A stretch of 64,000 nt of DNA from Candidatus Uhrbacteria bacterium (GTDB lineage Bacteria; Patescibacteria; ABY1; SG8-24; GWF2-40-263): positions 1 through 64,000 of the forward strand of contig JACQSK010000012.1 in the NCBI GenBank assembly GCA_016205975.1, in the 5' to 3' direction. Of this stretch, positions 1-7,819 are shown piece after piece (position 1 is the stretch's first letter; the number at the start of each line of letters is the position of its first letter). The position numbers and the translations under genes were made by a program. The notes under the pieces are model-generated. The model ran no database searches. It was not told the origin of the DNA and saw nothing but the letters and a program-made list of their open reading frames with translations.

Positions 1-63
1 AAGAAAGAACAACGCCTCCGCCGTGAGTACATCGCAAGGGCGTCTGACCTTGGGTTTGACTAG
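1..63 (+). pseudogene. C-terminal end of a truncated upstream reading frame
   Basis: Frame 1 is open from the window edge to a TAG at 61-63 and ends with the residues ASDLGFD. The same frame stays open after the TAG through the repeat gene at 169-705. This may be the true end of a neighbouring gene, or the 5' part of the repeat gene separated by a nonsense mutation. The upstream part lies outside the window. Confidence 0.4.
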
Positions 64-168
64 GATTGGTTCCATGACACCTTCATCTTCCACACTGACG
101 GTACTGATGAAACTAAAGGAAACCTCGATCTCCATGACAAACCCTCTGTCCGTCTCCCAGAGTCTCTT

Positions 169-705
169 GTGAGAGTTGGCGGCGACCTCTTCCTCAACGG
201 TCTCACCTCTGCCAAGGGTCTCACCCTACCCCGTGAGATCCGCGGCAGTCTCGACCTCAACGGCCTCACTTCTGCCCAGGGTCTCACCCTGCCCCGTGAG
301 ATCGGTGGCGGCCTCTGGCTCAACAGCCTCACCTCTGCCAAGGGTTTCACCCTACCCCGTGAGATCCGTGGTGGCCTCTTCCTCAACGGCCTCACCTCCG
401 CCCAGGGTCTCACCCTGCCCCGTGAGATCGGTGGCTGGCTCTCCCTCAACGGCCTCACTTCTGCCCAGGGTCTCACCCTGCCAGAGAAGATCGGTGGTGG
501 CCTCTGGCTCGACTGCCTCACCTCCGCTGAGGGTCTCACCCTGCCCCGTGAGATCGGGGGCGACCTCTTCCTCAACAGCCTCACCTCTGCTGAGGGTCTC
601 ACCCTGCCCGAGAAGGTTGGTGGGGAGGTTTGGCTCGGCAGACTCCCCAAGACCGAGAGGGAAAAACTCAAGAGTCAACGGTCAGACTTAAAGATCACGT
701 TCTAA
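169..705 (+). CDS. Repeat (LRR-like solenoid) protein, probably 5'-truncated
   Basis: The product has seven near-identical 21-residue units of the type LxLNGLTSAQGLTLPREIGG, then a short tail ending KSQRSDLKITF. The regular Leu/Gly spacing suggests a leucine-rich or beta-solenoid fold; no enzyme motif is visible. The first usable start is GTG 169, which has no Shine-Dalgarno sequence. A degenerate repeat unit (GNLDLHDK...RLPESLVRV) is encoded in the same frame at 118-177, before that start. The real gene therefore probably began further upstream and is split by TAG 61-63. Function unknown; a binding or surface role would be typical of such repeats but is inference. Confidence 0.6.
   Translation: MRVGGDLFLNGLTSAKGLTLPREIRGSLDLNGLTSAQGLTLPREIGGGLWLNSLTSAKGFTLPREIRGGLFLNGLTSAQGLTLPREIGGWLSLNGLTSAQGLTLPEKIGGGLWLDCLTSAEGLTLPREIGGDLFLNSLTSAEGLTLPEKVGGEVWLGRLPKTEREKLKSQRSDLKITF
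178..640 (+). repeat. 63-bp tandem repeat array, seven full units plus a partial
   Basis: Units start at 178, 241, 304, 367, 430, 493 and 556, and a partial eighth begins at 619. Each is 63 bp and encodes 21 residues. High identity between units, with Asn/Asp, Ser/Gly and Arg/Lys exchanges, suggests recent expansion by recombination. Confidence 0.9.
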
Positions 706-800
706 CCATCTGACCCTCCTATGCGCCCCTCCCTTGAAAACCTTCTCAATCCAGAACCAAAAAATTTTGAACCATGATAGCGATGAGTCCGCTCTTACGC

Positions 801-806
801 TATAAT
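801..806 (+). promoter_or_regulatory. -10 hexamer of the mur/fts operon (leaderless start)
   Basis: TATAAT lies 8 nt before the murD ATG at 815, so transcription should begin at or within a few bases of the start codon. No Shine-Dalgarno sequence is present. A convincing -35 was not seen. Confidence 0.7.
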
Positions 807-814
807 TTCTCTCT

Positions 815-2275
815 ATGGATCTATCCTCCATCAAAAATTTCCAAGACGCTGCCGTGACGGTCATGGGTTTGGGCCGGTATAAAAAAGGCAGCGGCGTGGG
901 GACGGCCAAGTGGCTCATGCGTCATGGGGCTCAGCTCATCATCACCGATTTGAAAGATAAGGACGAGCTGTGCGAGGCCGTGGACGAGATCATGGATGCG
1001 TATACGGAATATCGCAGCGCCTTCAAGGATCGCGACATCTACCAGCCGGTGTTCGTGCTGGGCAAGCATGACGTGGAGCATTTTACGGACGTGGACGTGG
1101 TCGTGCAGAATCCGGATGTGGCGCGCGAGTCCGAGTTCGTTCAGTTGGCTCGCGAGCAAGGCGTCAGCGTGGAGAGCGACATCTCGCTTTTTTTCCGCTT
1201 CTGCCCCTTCCCGATTTATACGGTGACCGGCACGCGCGGCAAGTCCACCACTACGGCTCTCCTGGGCGAGATGCTCAAGCGCCAGCATCCCGGCACCGTG
1301 ATCGCCGGCAACATCACGCACTCTCCGCTTGAGGATCTCGACCAACTCTTGGAAGCCGCCGCGCCAGTGCCGATCGTCCTGGAACTTTCGTCTTGGCTTT
1401 TGGAGAGCCTTGAGGGGCTCGGCCGCGGTCCGGCCATCGCCATCCTCACCAACGCACACAAAGACCACCTCGACCGCTACGACTCCTTTGAGCACTATGT
1501 GCGCGCGAAGGAATTGATTTTTCAGGAGCAAACGTCGGAGCAGGTGGCGATCTTCAACGCGGACCAGGAGATCATGCATGACATCGCCGGCCGTGTGCCT
1601 TCCAAGCGCGTGCAATGGTTTTCTTCGCGCGCGCTGCCGGAAGGTATGAACGGCGTGTACCGAGAGGGCGATGCTTTCGTGCGCCGCATGGACGGCGTGG
1701 TTGCGACCTTCATGCATGTGCACGACCTCAAGCTCGAAGGGGAGCACAATCTTATGAACGCCTTGGCCGCATCTTTGGCCGCGCATGAGGCTGGCGTGTC
1801 CGACGAGGACATCCATGCGACTCTAAAGGCGTTCACCGGCTTGCCTGGGCGGCAGGAGATTTTGGGCGAGGTCGAGGGCGTTCTGTTTGTGAACGATACG
1901 ACCGGCACCTCGCCGGAGGGCGTGATGGCCGCGCTCAAACGTTTCGGCAAAGGCGGAAACATTCTGCTGATTTGCGGCGGCAGCTCGAAGGGGCTCGGCT
2001 TCTCGGAGCTCGGAAAAATGATCGGCGAGCAGTGCAAGTTTGTCGTCGTGTTTGAGGGGACGGCGGCCGATGACCTCGAGCGCGCGATCGGGGAGGGTGC
2101 GCCTACGGTGCGTGTGGATTCGATGGCGGCGGCGGTGAAGGCCGCGGTGGAAAACGCCGCGCTGGGTGATGTGATCTTGTTGTCTCCTGGCACATCAAGT
2201 TTCGATATTTTCAAAAATGAATTTGACCGCGGGGACCAGTTCAATGCGGAGTTTCAAAAACGACAGAAGGCCTGA
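815..2275 (+). CDS. murD: MurD-family UDP-MurNAc-L-Ala--glutamate ligase
   Basis: Cytoplasmic Mur ligase that adds glutamate to UDP-MurNAc-L-alanine. It has an N-terminal Rossmann-like domain (VMGLGRYKKGSGVG), a central ATPase domain with P-loop GTRGKSTT near residue 140 and the acidic/His region LTNAHKDHLDRY, and a C-terminal domain ending LLSPGTSSFDIFKNEFDRG. At 486 residues it is slightly longer than usual. The C-terminal motif that reads DSKATN in E. coli MurD, whose Lys contacts D-Glu, reads NDTTGTSPEG here. A second MurD domain of this kind sits in the fusion at 8962-11421. The start is the ATG 8 nt after TATAAT. It is first in an operon with murE 13 nt downstream. Substrate stereochemistry (D- or L-Glu) is uncertain. 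Confidence 0.9.
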   Translation: MDLSSIKNFQDAAVTVMGLGRYKKGSGVGTAKWLMRHGAQLIITDLKDKDELCEAVDEIMDAYTEYRSAFKDRDIYQPVFVLGKHDVEHFTDVDVVVQNPDVARESEFVQLAREQGVSVESDISLFFRFCPFPIYTVTGTRGKSTTTALLGEMLKRQHPGTVIAGNITHSPLEDLDQLLEAAAPVPIVLELSSWLLESLEGLGRGPAIAILTNAHKDHLDRYDSFEHYVRAKELIFQEQTSEQVAIFNADQEIMHDIAGRVPSKRVQWFSSRALPEGMNGVYREGDAFVRRMDGVVATFMHVHDLKLEGEHNLMNALAASLAAHEAGVSDEDIHATLKAFTGLPGRQEILGEVEGVLFVNDTTGTSPEGVMAALKRFGKGGNILLICGGSSKGLGFSELGKMIGEQCKFVVVFEGTAADDLERAIGEGAPTVRVDSMAAAVKAAVENAALGDVILLSPGTSSFDIFKNEFDRGDQFNAEFQKRQKA

Positions 2276-2288
2276 GTCGCGTGTGCGT

Positions 2289-3638
2289 ATGCTGAAGTCT
2301 CTCATTCGCAGGATAATCCCCGAGCCGCTTATCGGCGCCTATCACTATGCGCTCTCACGCGCGGCGGCGTTTTGGTATCGCTATCCCTCTGAGCAGATGA
2401 TCGTTGTGGGCGTGACGGGCACCAACGGCAAGTCAACGACCGTGCAGTTCATCGGGCGCATCCTGGAGCACGCGGGGCATCGCGTGGGCTGGACGACGAC
2501 CGTGGGGTTTAAGGTGGCGGAGCGTGAATGGATGAACGACTCGAAGATGACCATGCTCGGACGATTTCAGACGCAGAAGCTGTTGCGGCAGATGGCGGAC
2601 GCGGGCTGCCGCTACGCCATCATCGAGACCTCATCGCAGGGGATCGTCCAGTCGCGACATATCGGGATCAACTACGACGTCGTCGTGTTTACCAACCTCA
2701 CGCCCGAACACATCGAGGCCCATGGCGGGTTTGAGAAGTACAAAGCGGCGAAGCTGAAACTGTTTGAAGGGCTCGCACGGTTGCCGCGCAAGACGATTGG
2801 CGGTGCGCGGATCGAGAAGGGGATCGTCGTGAACTTAATGGATCCGTATGCGGAGTCTTTTCTCGCGTGCCGCGCGGAGCGGTACACGGGTTTTGCCTTG
2901 CGTGACGCTGGGGCGCTTGGGACGAGACTCAATACGACACCCCTCATCGCTCAGGACATCGCTCTCACCGGCGCCTGCACGACGTTCCGCGTGGGCGAGG
3001 AAGTGTATCATCTCAAGCCCGTCGGCCGTTTTTATCTGGAGAACGCACTGGCCGCCATGGCGACGGCGAAACTCCTCAGTGTCTCCTCGCACGCGCTCGC
3101 GCGCGCGGTTGAATCGCTTCAGGCGGTTCCCGGTCGATTGGAACGCATCGAGGAAGGCCAGCCGTTTACCGTGATCGTGGACTACGCGCCGGAGCCGGCA
3201 TCGCTCAGCGCGCTCTACGAGACCCTCGCGCTCATCCCGCACGCACGTCTCATCCATGTGCTGGGTTCTGCCGGCGGCGGCCGCGATGTCGCCCGCCGCG
3301 CCGTGCTCGGCCGGATGGCGGCACAGCGCGACGACATCGTCATCGTCACCAACGAGGACCCTTACGACGACGACCCCATGGAGATCGTGAACGACATCGC
3401 CGACGCCGCGCAGGCGGCCGGGAAACAGGAAGGCGTGAACCTGCTCAGAATCCTGGATCGGCGGGAAGCGGTTCAACGCGCCGTGGCATTGGCACAGCCC
3501 CAGGACCTCGTGCTCCTGACCGGCAAAGGAAGCGAGCCGGTCATGGCCGTGGCGCGCGGTAAAAAGGTCCCGTGGGACGACCGCGCGGCGGCACGTCATG
3601 CTCTTAGACTTCGCTATGGAAGCGCCCAAACTTCTTGA
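2289..3638 (+). CDS. murE: MurE-like Mur ligase lacking the N-terminal domain
   Basis: Mur ligase expected to add the third amino acid to UDP-MurNAc-dipeptide. The P-loop GTNGKSTT is at residues 44-51, whereas in E. coli MurE it lies beyond residue 110, so the N-terminal UDP-binding domain is missing and replaced by a short hydrophobic segment (LIGAYHYALSRAAAFWYRY). Later landmarks are FTNLTPEHIEAHG, VDYAPEPASL and LTGKGSEPV. The DNPR motif that selects meso-diaminopimelate in MurE reads NEDPYDDDP, so the amino acid used cannot be predicted. The ATG at 2289 follows the murD stop by 13 nt; an in-frame ATG at 2217 inside murD is less likely. The 3' end overlaps the next gene. Confidence 0.85.
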   Translation: MLKSLIRRIIPEPLIGAYHYALSRAAAFWYRYPSEQMIVVGVTGTNGKSTTVQFIGRILEHAGHRVGWTTTVGFKVAEREWMNDSKMTMLGRFQTQKLLRQMADAGCRYAIIETSSQGIVQSRHIGINYDVVVFTNLTPEHIEAHGGFEKYKAAKLKLFEGLARLPRKTIGGARIEKGIVVNLMDPYAESFLACRAERYTGFALRDAGALGTRLNTTPLIAQDIALTGACTTFRVGEEVYHLKPVGRFYLENALAAMATAKLLSVSSHALARAVESLQAVPGRLERIEEGQPFTVIVDYAPEPASLSALYETLALIPHARLIHVLGSAGGGRDVARRAVLGRMAAQRDDIVIVTNEDPYDDDPMEIVNDIADAAQAAGKQEGVNLLRILDRREAVQRAVALAQPQDLVLLTGKGSEPVMAVARGKKVPWDDRAAARHALRLRYGSAQTS

Positions 3639-4113
3639 ACTCAAAGGCCGCGAGGAAGTCCTCCTGATCGTCCACGGCGCGCTGGCCCCGCGCCTGCCGA
3701 AGTTTTTTGTTTTGGCAGTCTGGCTCGTCCTACCGTTTTTTTTCTTGTTTCCTCTCTGGAGACAGGGGAGCATCGGCATCGCGATTTTTTTCCTCTGGCT
3801 GATCTCGGGCATCGTCCTGTTGTTTCGCGCGTACCTCATGTGGGCGAGAACACTGTTTGTCATCACGGACCAGCGCGTCGTGGATCATGAGCAGAAAGGG
3901 TTTTTCCATCGCGTCGTCACGCAGGCGCGCTACGATCAGATCGACGAGGTGAGCTACCAGGTGAAGGGCGTGATGCCGACCTTGTGCGGTTACGGCCGCG
4001 TGCGCCTAGAGCTCCACGGAGCCTCCGCCGACATCGTCGTCGCTGAGGTCGAGCACCCCGCGCGCGTGACGGACCTCTTGAATGATTTGCGCGCTTCATC
4101 TCCCCCCGCATGA
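3616..4113 (+). CDS. PH-domain (bPH2/YdbS-like) membrane protein
   Basis: About 165 residues. Two hydrophobic segments (FFVLAVWLVLPFFFLFPLW and IAIFFLWLISGIVLLF) precede a soluble domain, TLFVITDQRVVDHEQKGFF, then YDQIDEVSYQ and YGRVRL, typical of bacterial PH domains. The protein should sit in the cytoplasmic membrane with the PH domain in the cytosol. It overlaps the end of murE; the start could also be ATG 3598. The next gene begins at its ATGA stop, so the two are translationally coupled. The specific function is unknown, and the division-operon context suggests an envelope role. Confidence 0.75.
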   Translation: MEAPKLLELKGREEVLLIVHGALAPRLPKFFVLAVWLVLPFFFLFPLWRQGSIGIAIFFLWLISGIVLLFRAYLMWARTLFVITDQRVVDHEQKGFFHRVVTQARYDQIDEVSYQVKGVMPTLCGYGRVRLELHGASADIVVAEVEHPARVTDLLNDLRASSPPA

Positions 4114-4571
4114 CCTCTCCCTTCCTTCAACGCCTCATCCGCTGGCGACTGCTCATCGTCGTGAATCTTCTGGTGATCTTGTTTCTAGCGCTCACGTTGG
4201 GGCGCGAGCTGGTGCGCAGCCGCAGCATCGACGCACAGATCGCCGCCCTTCAGGCCCAAGCGGACGAACTTTCCGCGAGTACGCAAGAGATGCTGGATCT
4301 TCAGACGGCCATGCAGACGGAGTCGTTCATCGAGCGGGAGGCGCGCCTGAAGCTCGGTTTGAAAAAACCGGGTGAGACCGTCGTGGTGATCCAAGAGGGC
4401 ACAGAGGAGCCGGTCTCTGACAGCGGTGATGCAGCAGATCCGTTGGGCTTGGTGATCGATGAAGGCGAGGCGCCCGTGAATCTGCGTGCGGCGCGTTTGC
4501 CCAATCCGTTCAAATGGTGGTATTACTTTTTCGATAAATCTCTTTATCTTTCCCTTCTTGATTATGAATGA
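4110..4571 (+). CDS. ftsB: FtsB/DivIC-like septum formation initiator
   Basis: Bitopic membrane protein of 153 residues: short cytoplasmic N-terminus, one transmembrane helix (LLIVVNLLVILFLALTL, about residues 14-31), then an extracytoplasmic coiled coil (IDAQIAALQAQADELSAS) and the family-typical FIEREARLKLGLKKPGE segment. FtsB/DivIC proteins join FtsL and FtsQ in the divisome. A ftsL-like gene lies at 24202 in this window. The start overlaps the previous stop by 4 nt, and the 3' end overlaps the next gene by 8 nt, so it is in the murD-murE operon. The acidic C-terminal tail is longer than in E. coli FtsB. Confidence 0.8.
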   Translation: MTSPFLQRLIRWRLLIVVNLLVILFLALTLGRELVRSRSIDAQIAALQAQADELSASTQEMLDLQTAMQTESFIEREARLKLGLKKPGETVVVIQEGTEEPVSDSGDAADPLGLVIDEGEAPVNLRAARLPNPFKWWYYFFDKSLYLSLLDYE

Positions 4572-5517
4572 CGAACTTCCGATCGTGAACGACACTCCCG
4601 CCACGGCTCCCGTTCCCTCGCGTTTGGCGCGCGCGCTTAAGACGCCGCAGGGCAAGGGCGCGGCCGTCCTGGTCGTGCTGGTTGTCTTGTTCGGCATCGC
4701 GACTCAGCAAGTGTACAGCCGGCCGGTGGACGATACGCTTGTGCGCATCCTCTCGCGCGTGCTGCCCTATCCTGCGCTTTCGGTGAACGGCACGACCGTG
4801 ACCCTGAACGAGTTTTTGTCCGAGTACGACGCGCTCAAGCAGTACTTCGCCGGCCAGGAAGGCGCATCTCCCACCGACGATGAGCTCGAGGTCGCCATTG
4901 CCGACACGCTGGTGAATAAGGTTGTGATCCGCCAGCTTGCGCAGGCGCGCGGCTTGGAGGTGGATAGCGAACGGGTGGAGCAGTACTACCAGGAGGTGCT
5001 CGCCGCCCAGGAGTCTGAGGAGGCGTTCGTCGAGGACTTGCGCGAGACGTTCGGGTGGAGCGCGAAGGAGTTTCAAAGCCGGATCGTGGAGTCCATCGTG
5101 CTCGCGCTGCAGATGTCCGAAGCGATCCTTTCAGACGAGGCGCTCCAAGGGCCGCGCCGAGATATGATTGACGCTGCGTTCGCGCGCGTGGCCGGCGGGG
5201 AAGATTTTGTTTCCGTGGCTCGGGAGGTGCATGCCGGATTTGGCGCGGGACTGGAAAGCGATTTGGGGTATGTGAAGCTGTCGGCCATTCCCTCATCGTG
5301 GTCCTCACAGGTTGAGGCGCTTGCGGTCGGTGGCATGACCGACGTGTTGGATCTCCCGGAAGGGTATGCCGTATTCAAAGCTGAGGACCGTATCGTTGCC
5401 GCAGACGAGGTGCAGATTCGTCTGTTGAGCATCACGGTTCCCAAGGTGACCCTTGAAGAGGCCGTGGGTGACTATCTGGAGACATCGAAGGTGAAGAGGT
5501 ACGTGGGAGAGATTTGA
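4564..5517 (+). CDS. SurA-like peptidyl-prolyl isomerase, membrane anchored
   Basis: A 317-residue protein with a basic/Pro-rich cytoplasmic start, one transmembrane segment (GAAVLVVLVVLFGIATQQV, about residues 37-55) and a long extracytoplasmic part. Residues about 75-200 resemble the SurA N-terminal chaperone helices (YPALSVNGTTVTLNEFLSEY). A parvulin-like region follows (AGLESDLGYVKLSAIP then LDLPEGYAVFKAEDR). The role is inferred to be folding of exported proteins. The ATG at 4564 overlaps the ftsB end. It is the last gene of the operon, followed by a terminator at 5522-5551. Confidence 0.7.
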   Translation: MNDELPIVNDTPATAPVPSRLARALKTPQGKGAAVLVVLVVLFGIATQQVYSRPVDDTLVRILSRVLPYPALSVNGTTVTLNEFLSEYDALKQYFAGQEGASPTDDELEVAIADTLVNKVVIRQLAQARGLEVDSERVEQYYQEVLAAQESEEAFVEDLRETFGWSAKEFQSRIVESIVLALQMSEAILSDEALQGPRRDMIDAAFARVAGGEDFVSVAREVHAGFGAGLESDLGYVKLSAIPSSWSSQVEALAVGGMTDVLDLPEGYAVFKAEDRIVAADEVQIRLLSITVPKVTLEEAVGDYLETSKVKRYVGEI

Positions 5518-5521
5518 AAAC

Positions 5522-5551
5522 AAAAAACCCGTGCGGAGGCACGGATTTTTT
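5522..5551. terminator. Bidirectional intrinsic terminator
   Basis: Stem CCGTGC/GCACGG with loop GGAG, flanked by A6 on the left and T6 on the right. It serves both the plus-strand murD-surA operon and the minus-strand tRNA-Thr. Confidence 0.85.
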
Positions 5552-5552
5552 G

Positions 5553-5627
5553 TGGAGCCGATGGTGGGGATTGAACCCACGACCTCTGCTTTACGAAAGC
5601 ATTGCTCTACCGCTGAGCTACATCGGC
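5553..5627 (-). tRNA. tRNA-Thr(CGT)
   Basis: Minus-strand cloverleaf: acceptor GCCGATG/CATCGGC, D arm GCTCAGCGGTAGAGC, anticodon loop TTCGTAA giving CGT, T arm GTGGGTTCAATCCCCAC, encoded CCA. It reads ACG codons. Confidence 0.93.
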
Positions 5628-5664
5628 ATCAGGTCGGGGGCATGATAACAAAGCGTCTGGAAAA

Positions 5665-5690
5665 GGAAAAGACCCCGAGAGAGGGTCTTC
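5665..5690 (-). terminator. Terminator of the minus-strand gene 5715-6122
   Basis: On the minus strand, GACCC/GGGTC pairs around CTCTCTCG and is followed by a T-rich run (CTTTTCCTTTTCC). Confidence 0.65.
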
Positions 5691-5714
5691 AGTGGCGCAG
5701 AGGTTCTACGTTCG

Positions 5715-6122
5715 TCAGGACGTGGGACGCGGGATCAGCATCGGGTTCGGTGGCGAGGCTGCGCGCGCAGGGTCATCGGGGTTGCGATACACCTCGACGA
5801 AGATCGCGCCGCCGTTCACCAAGGCGATGGCCCAGGTGAAGGACGGGCCGTTCCACGTGGAGAGGACGACGCTCACCGTTCCCTTGAAGGTATTGGTGCT
5901 GGATTCCACGACCGAACCGCGGATCTTGCTTCCGTCGCTCATGGTGAGCTCGAGCTCTCTGGGCATGTCCACGAAGTCGGGGTCTTGGCTCTTGCGCCAC
6001 GCCCTGATGCTCGTGACAGCCGCCTGGAACTCCGGCGTCTGGTCGCGCAGCAAGGCCAACCATTGGCCGACGTGCTTCGACGCGGGATGGGAGAACGGCG
6101 AACCGGTATGGATCTCGGACAT
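5715..6122 (-). CDS. Hypothetical protein, 135 aa
   Basis: No family recognised. The sequence is soluble and mixed alpha/beta: an N-terminal helical part (HVGQWLALLRDQTPEFQAAVTSIRAW), then beta-like stretches (LELTMSDGSKIRGSVVES and GTVSVVLSTWNG) and a Pro-rich end. The ATG has a strong Shine-Dalgarno sequence (GGAGGTGAG directly upstream) and a terminator follows the stop, so it is probably a real single-gene unit. It lies between tRNA-Thr and tRNA-Gly on the same strand. Confidence 0.65.
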   Translation of the reverse strand: MSEIHTGSPFSHPASKHVGQWLALLRDQTPEFQAAVTSIRAWRKSQDPDFVDMPRELELTMSDGSKIRGSVVESSTNTFKGTVSVVLSTWNGPSFTWAIALVNGGAIFVEVYRNPDDPARAASPPNPMLIPRPTS

Positions 6123-6156
6123 CTCACCTCCAAAAAGTGAGTCGCCATCATAAACA

Positions 6157-6185
6157 AAAAAACCGTTTTTGTCAAACGGTTTTTC
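6157..6185 (-). terminator. Terminator of tRNA-Gly
   Basis: AAACCGTTT/AAACGGTTT stem with A/T tracts on both sides; on the minus strand the hairpin is followed by T7. It lies between tRNA-Gly and the minus-strand hypothetical gene. Confidence 0.75.
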
Positions 6186-6214
6186 TCAGTGTCAATAGGG
6201 AGTGGTGCTTTTAT

Positions 6215-6288
6215 TGGAGCGGAATACGGGAATCGAACCCGCGTCTCTTGCTTGGGAAGCAAGGATACTGCCATTGTACTAATCCCGC
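6215..6288 (-). tRNA. tRNA-Gly(CCC)
   Basis: Minus strand: acceptor GCGGGAT/ATTCCGC, anticodon stem CTTGC/GCAAG with loop TTCCCAA giving CCC, T arm GCGGGTTCGATTCCCGT, encoded CCA. It reads GGG codons. Confidence 0.93.
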
Positions 6289-6320
6289 GCTTCTCGGTAT
6301 CATATAGAGGATCATGAACT

Positions 6321-7133
6321 ATGACAAGAATATCATTCGTCTCATTTTTTCTTTTTGCATTCGTATTCTTTGCGGGAGCAGTGGCTCCCGCCTATGCCGG
6401 ACAGGAACTCGAGACCGTTCTCTCTACAACCTTTGACGCCGCGACGATCGTGAAGGGATACACGCTTGAGTCCAGTGACGGCTTGATGCGCCTGGGGATT
6501 CGTCCTGAGACGCTCAACGTCGCTACGCGTGTGGACATCAAGACGCTTGATCCATCGATCATGGCCGACACCCTCACGTCCTTCCAACCTCCGACAACTG
6601 AGACCCAACCACAGCTCTTGGGGAACATCTACCTGTTTGATATCCTGAATAAGACATCGTACGACGGAAGTGATTTTTTCTTTCTTGAGATCAAGTATCC
6701 GCAGGACGCGCAGGATACAGGCACGCTGCACGGTCGGCGCCGCATCTACTTTTACAACGGCGTGAAGGGCGCGTGGGAGGTGCTGCCGTCGGCGGATAAT
6801 CCCGAGACGCAATCCGTGCGCGCCTTGATTCATCTGCCGTACGCGCGCCTGGCGATTTTTGAAGACAGCGAGATCCCAGAAGTCGGAGAGGCAAGTTGGT
6901 ATGGCTATAGGGGGTGTGACTGCGCGGCGTCTCCCGATTATCCCAAGGGCACCACGCTCGTCGTCACGCGTCTGGATGATCCAACCAAGTCCGTTACCGT
7001 GGAGGTCAACGATTACGGCCCGGATCGCGCTGTGCATCCTGGGCGCGTGATCGATTTAGACAAAACGGCGTTTGCCAAACTCGTCTCCCTGGGCTCTGGA
7101 CTCATTGATGTGCGTGTAACGCTTCTCCCATGA
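6321..7133 (+). CDS. Secreted RlpA-like double-psi beta-barrel protein
   Basis: A 270-residue exported protein with a clear signal peptide (FVSFFLFAFVFFAGAVAPAYA). A beta-rich central region of unknown type (about residues 30-185) precedes an RlpA-like domain: GEASWYGY at about residue 189, PKGTTLVVTRLDD, VEVNDYGPD and PGRVIDLDKTAFAKL. The GxASWYG start and the NDxGP/RxIDLS-like motifs define this fold, found in septal lytic transglycosylases and cell-wall-binding proteins. It directly precedes ftsE with a 4-nt overlap, so a role at the division site is plausible. Catalysis is not proven. The start is ATG 6321, with a TATCAT-like -10 about 18 nt upstream. Confidence 0.75.
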   Translation: MTRISFVSFFLFAFVFFAGAVAPAYAGQELETVLSTTFDAATIVKGYTLESSDGLMRLGIRPETLNVATRVDIKTLDPSIMADTLTSFQPPTTETQPQLLGNIYLFDILNKTSYDGSDFFFLEIKYPQDAQDTGTLHGRRRIYFYNGVKGAWEVLPSADNPETQSVRALIHLPYARLAIFEDSEIPEVGEASWYGYRGCDCAASPDYPKGTTLVVTRLDDPTKSVTVEVNDYGPDRAVHPGRVIDLDKTAFAKLVSLGSGLIDVRVTLLP

Positions 7134-7810
7134 TCCGTTTCAAACATGTTTCCAAAATCTATCCGCCCAACGTCGTAGGCGTTGAAGGCGTGAGCCTCCA
7201 TATCCGTCCGGGGGAGTTCGTTTCGATTGTCGGCAAGAGCGGGACTGGGAAGTCGACACTCGCGAAATTGCTGTTTGCGGAAGAGCGTCCCACGCGCGGC
7301 ACCATCGAGATCGGCGGCTGGGACATCACCAACATCCACGACCGGGACATCCCGCTTCTGCGGCGCCAGATCGGCGTGGTGTTTCAGGACTTCAAGCTGC
7401 TCCCCATGAAGACGGTATACGAGAACGTCGCGTTTGCCCTGCAGGTGGCGGGGGAGCGGCCGAAGCGCATCCGCGAGGTCGTGCCGGCCGTGTTGAAGAT
7501 CGTGAACCTGGAGCCCATGACGGATCGCTATCCGCGCCAGCTCTCCGGCGGCGAGGCTCAGCGCGTCGCGATCGGGCGCGCGCTCGTGCATTCGCCTAAG
7601 GTCTTGGTGGCCGATGAGCCCACAGGGAACCTCGACACGATCAACACGCGCGAGATTGTGGACCTCTTAAAGAAGATCAACGAGTTCGGCACGACGGTGG
7701 CGCTGGTGACGCACGACCGTGAGGTGGTGAACGCTCTCAAAAAGCGCGTCATCACGCTGGAGGATGGAAAGATTACTTCGGATGTGGAGGAAGGGCGTTA
7801 TAAACTTTAG
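7130..7810 (+). CDS. ftsE: FtsE cell-division ABC ATPase
   Basis: A 226-residue ABC ATPase: Walker A GKSGTGKST (about residues 36-44), Q-loop GVVFQDFKLLP, signature LSGGEAQRVAIGRAL, Walker B VLVADEPTGNLD and switch His in ALVTHDREV. In other bacteria FtsEX regulates peptidoglycan hydrolases at the septum. It overlaps the RlpA-like gene by 4 nt and is followed 9 nt later by ftsX, so the three form one operon. Confidence 0.95.
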   Translation: MIRFKHVSKIYPPNVVGVEGVSLHIRPGEFVSIVGKSGTGKSTLAKLLFAEERPTRGTIEIGGWDITNIHDRDIPLLRRQIGVVFQDFKLLPMKTVYENVAFALQVAGERPKRIREVVPAVLKIVNLEPMTDRYPRQLSGGEAQRVAIGRALVHSPKVLVADEPTGNLDTINTREIVDLLKKINEFGTTVALVTHDREVVNALKKRVITLEDGKITSDVEEGRYKL

Positions 7811-7819
7811 GGAGGAACT

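Noticed and set aside
61..63. Recoded TAG (amino acid insertion) in the repeat gene
   Set aside because: TAG ends other genes in this window (for example lepA, mraZ and ligA), and one interrupted frame is better explained by a mutation or a gene boundary.
1..705. CRISPR array from the regular 63-bp spacing
   Set aside because: The units are contiguous coding repeats without unique spacers or cas genes.
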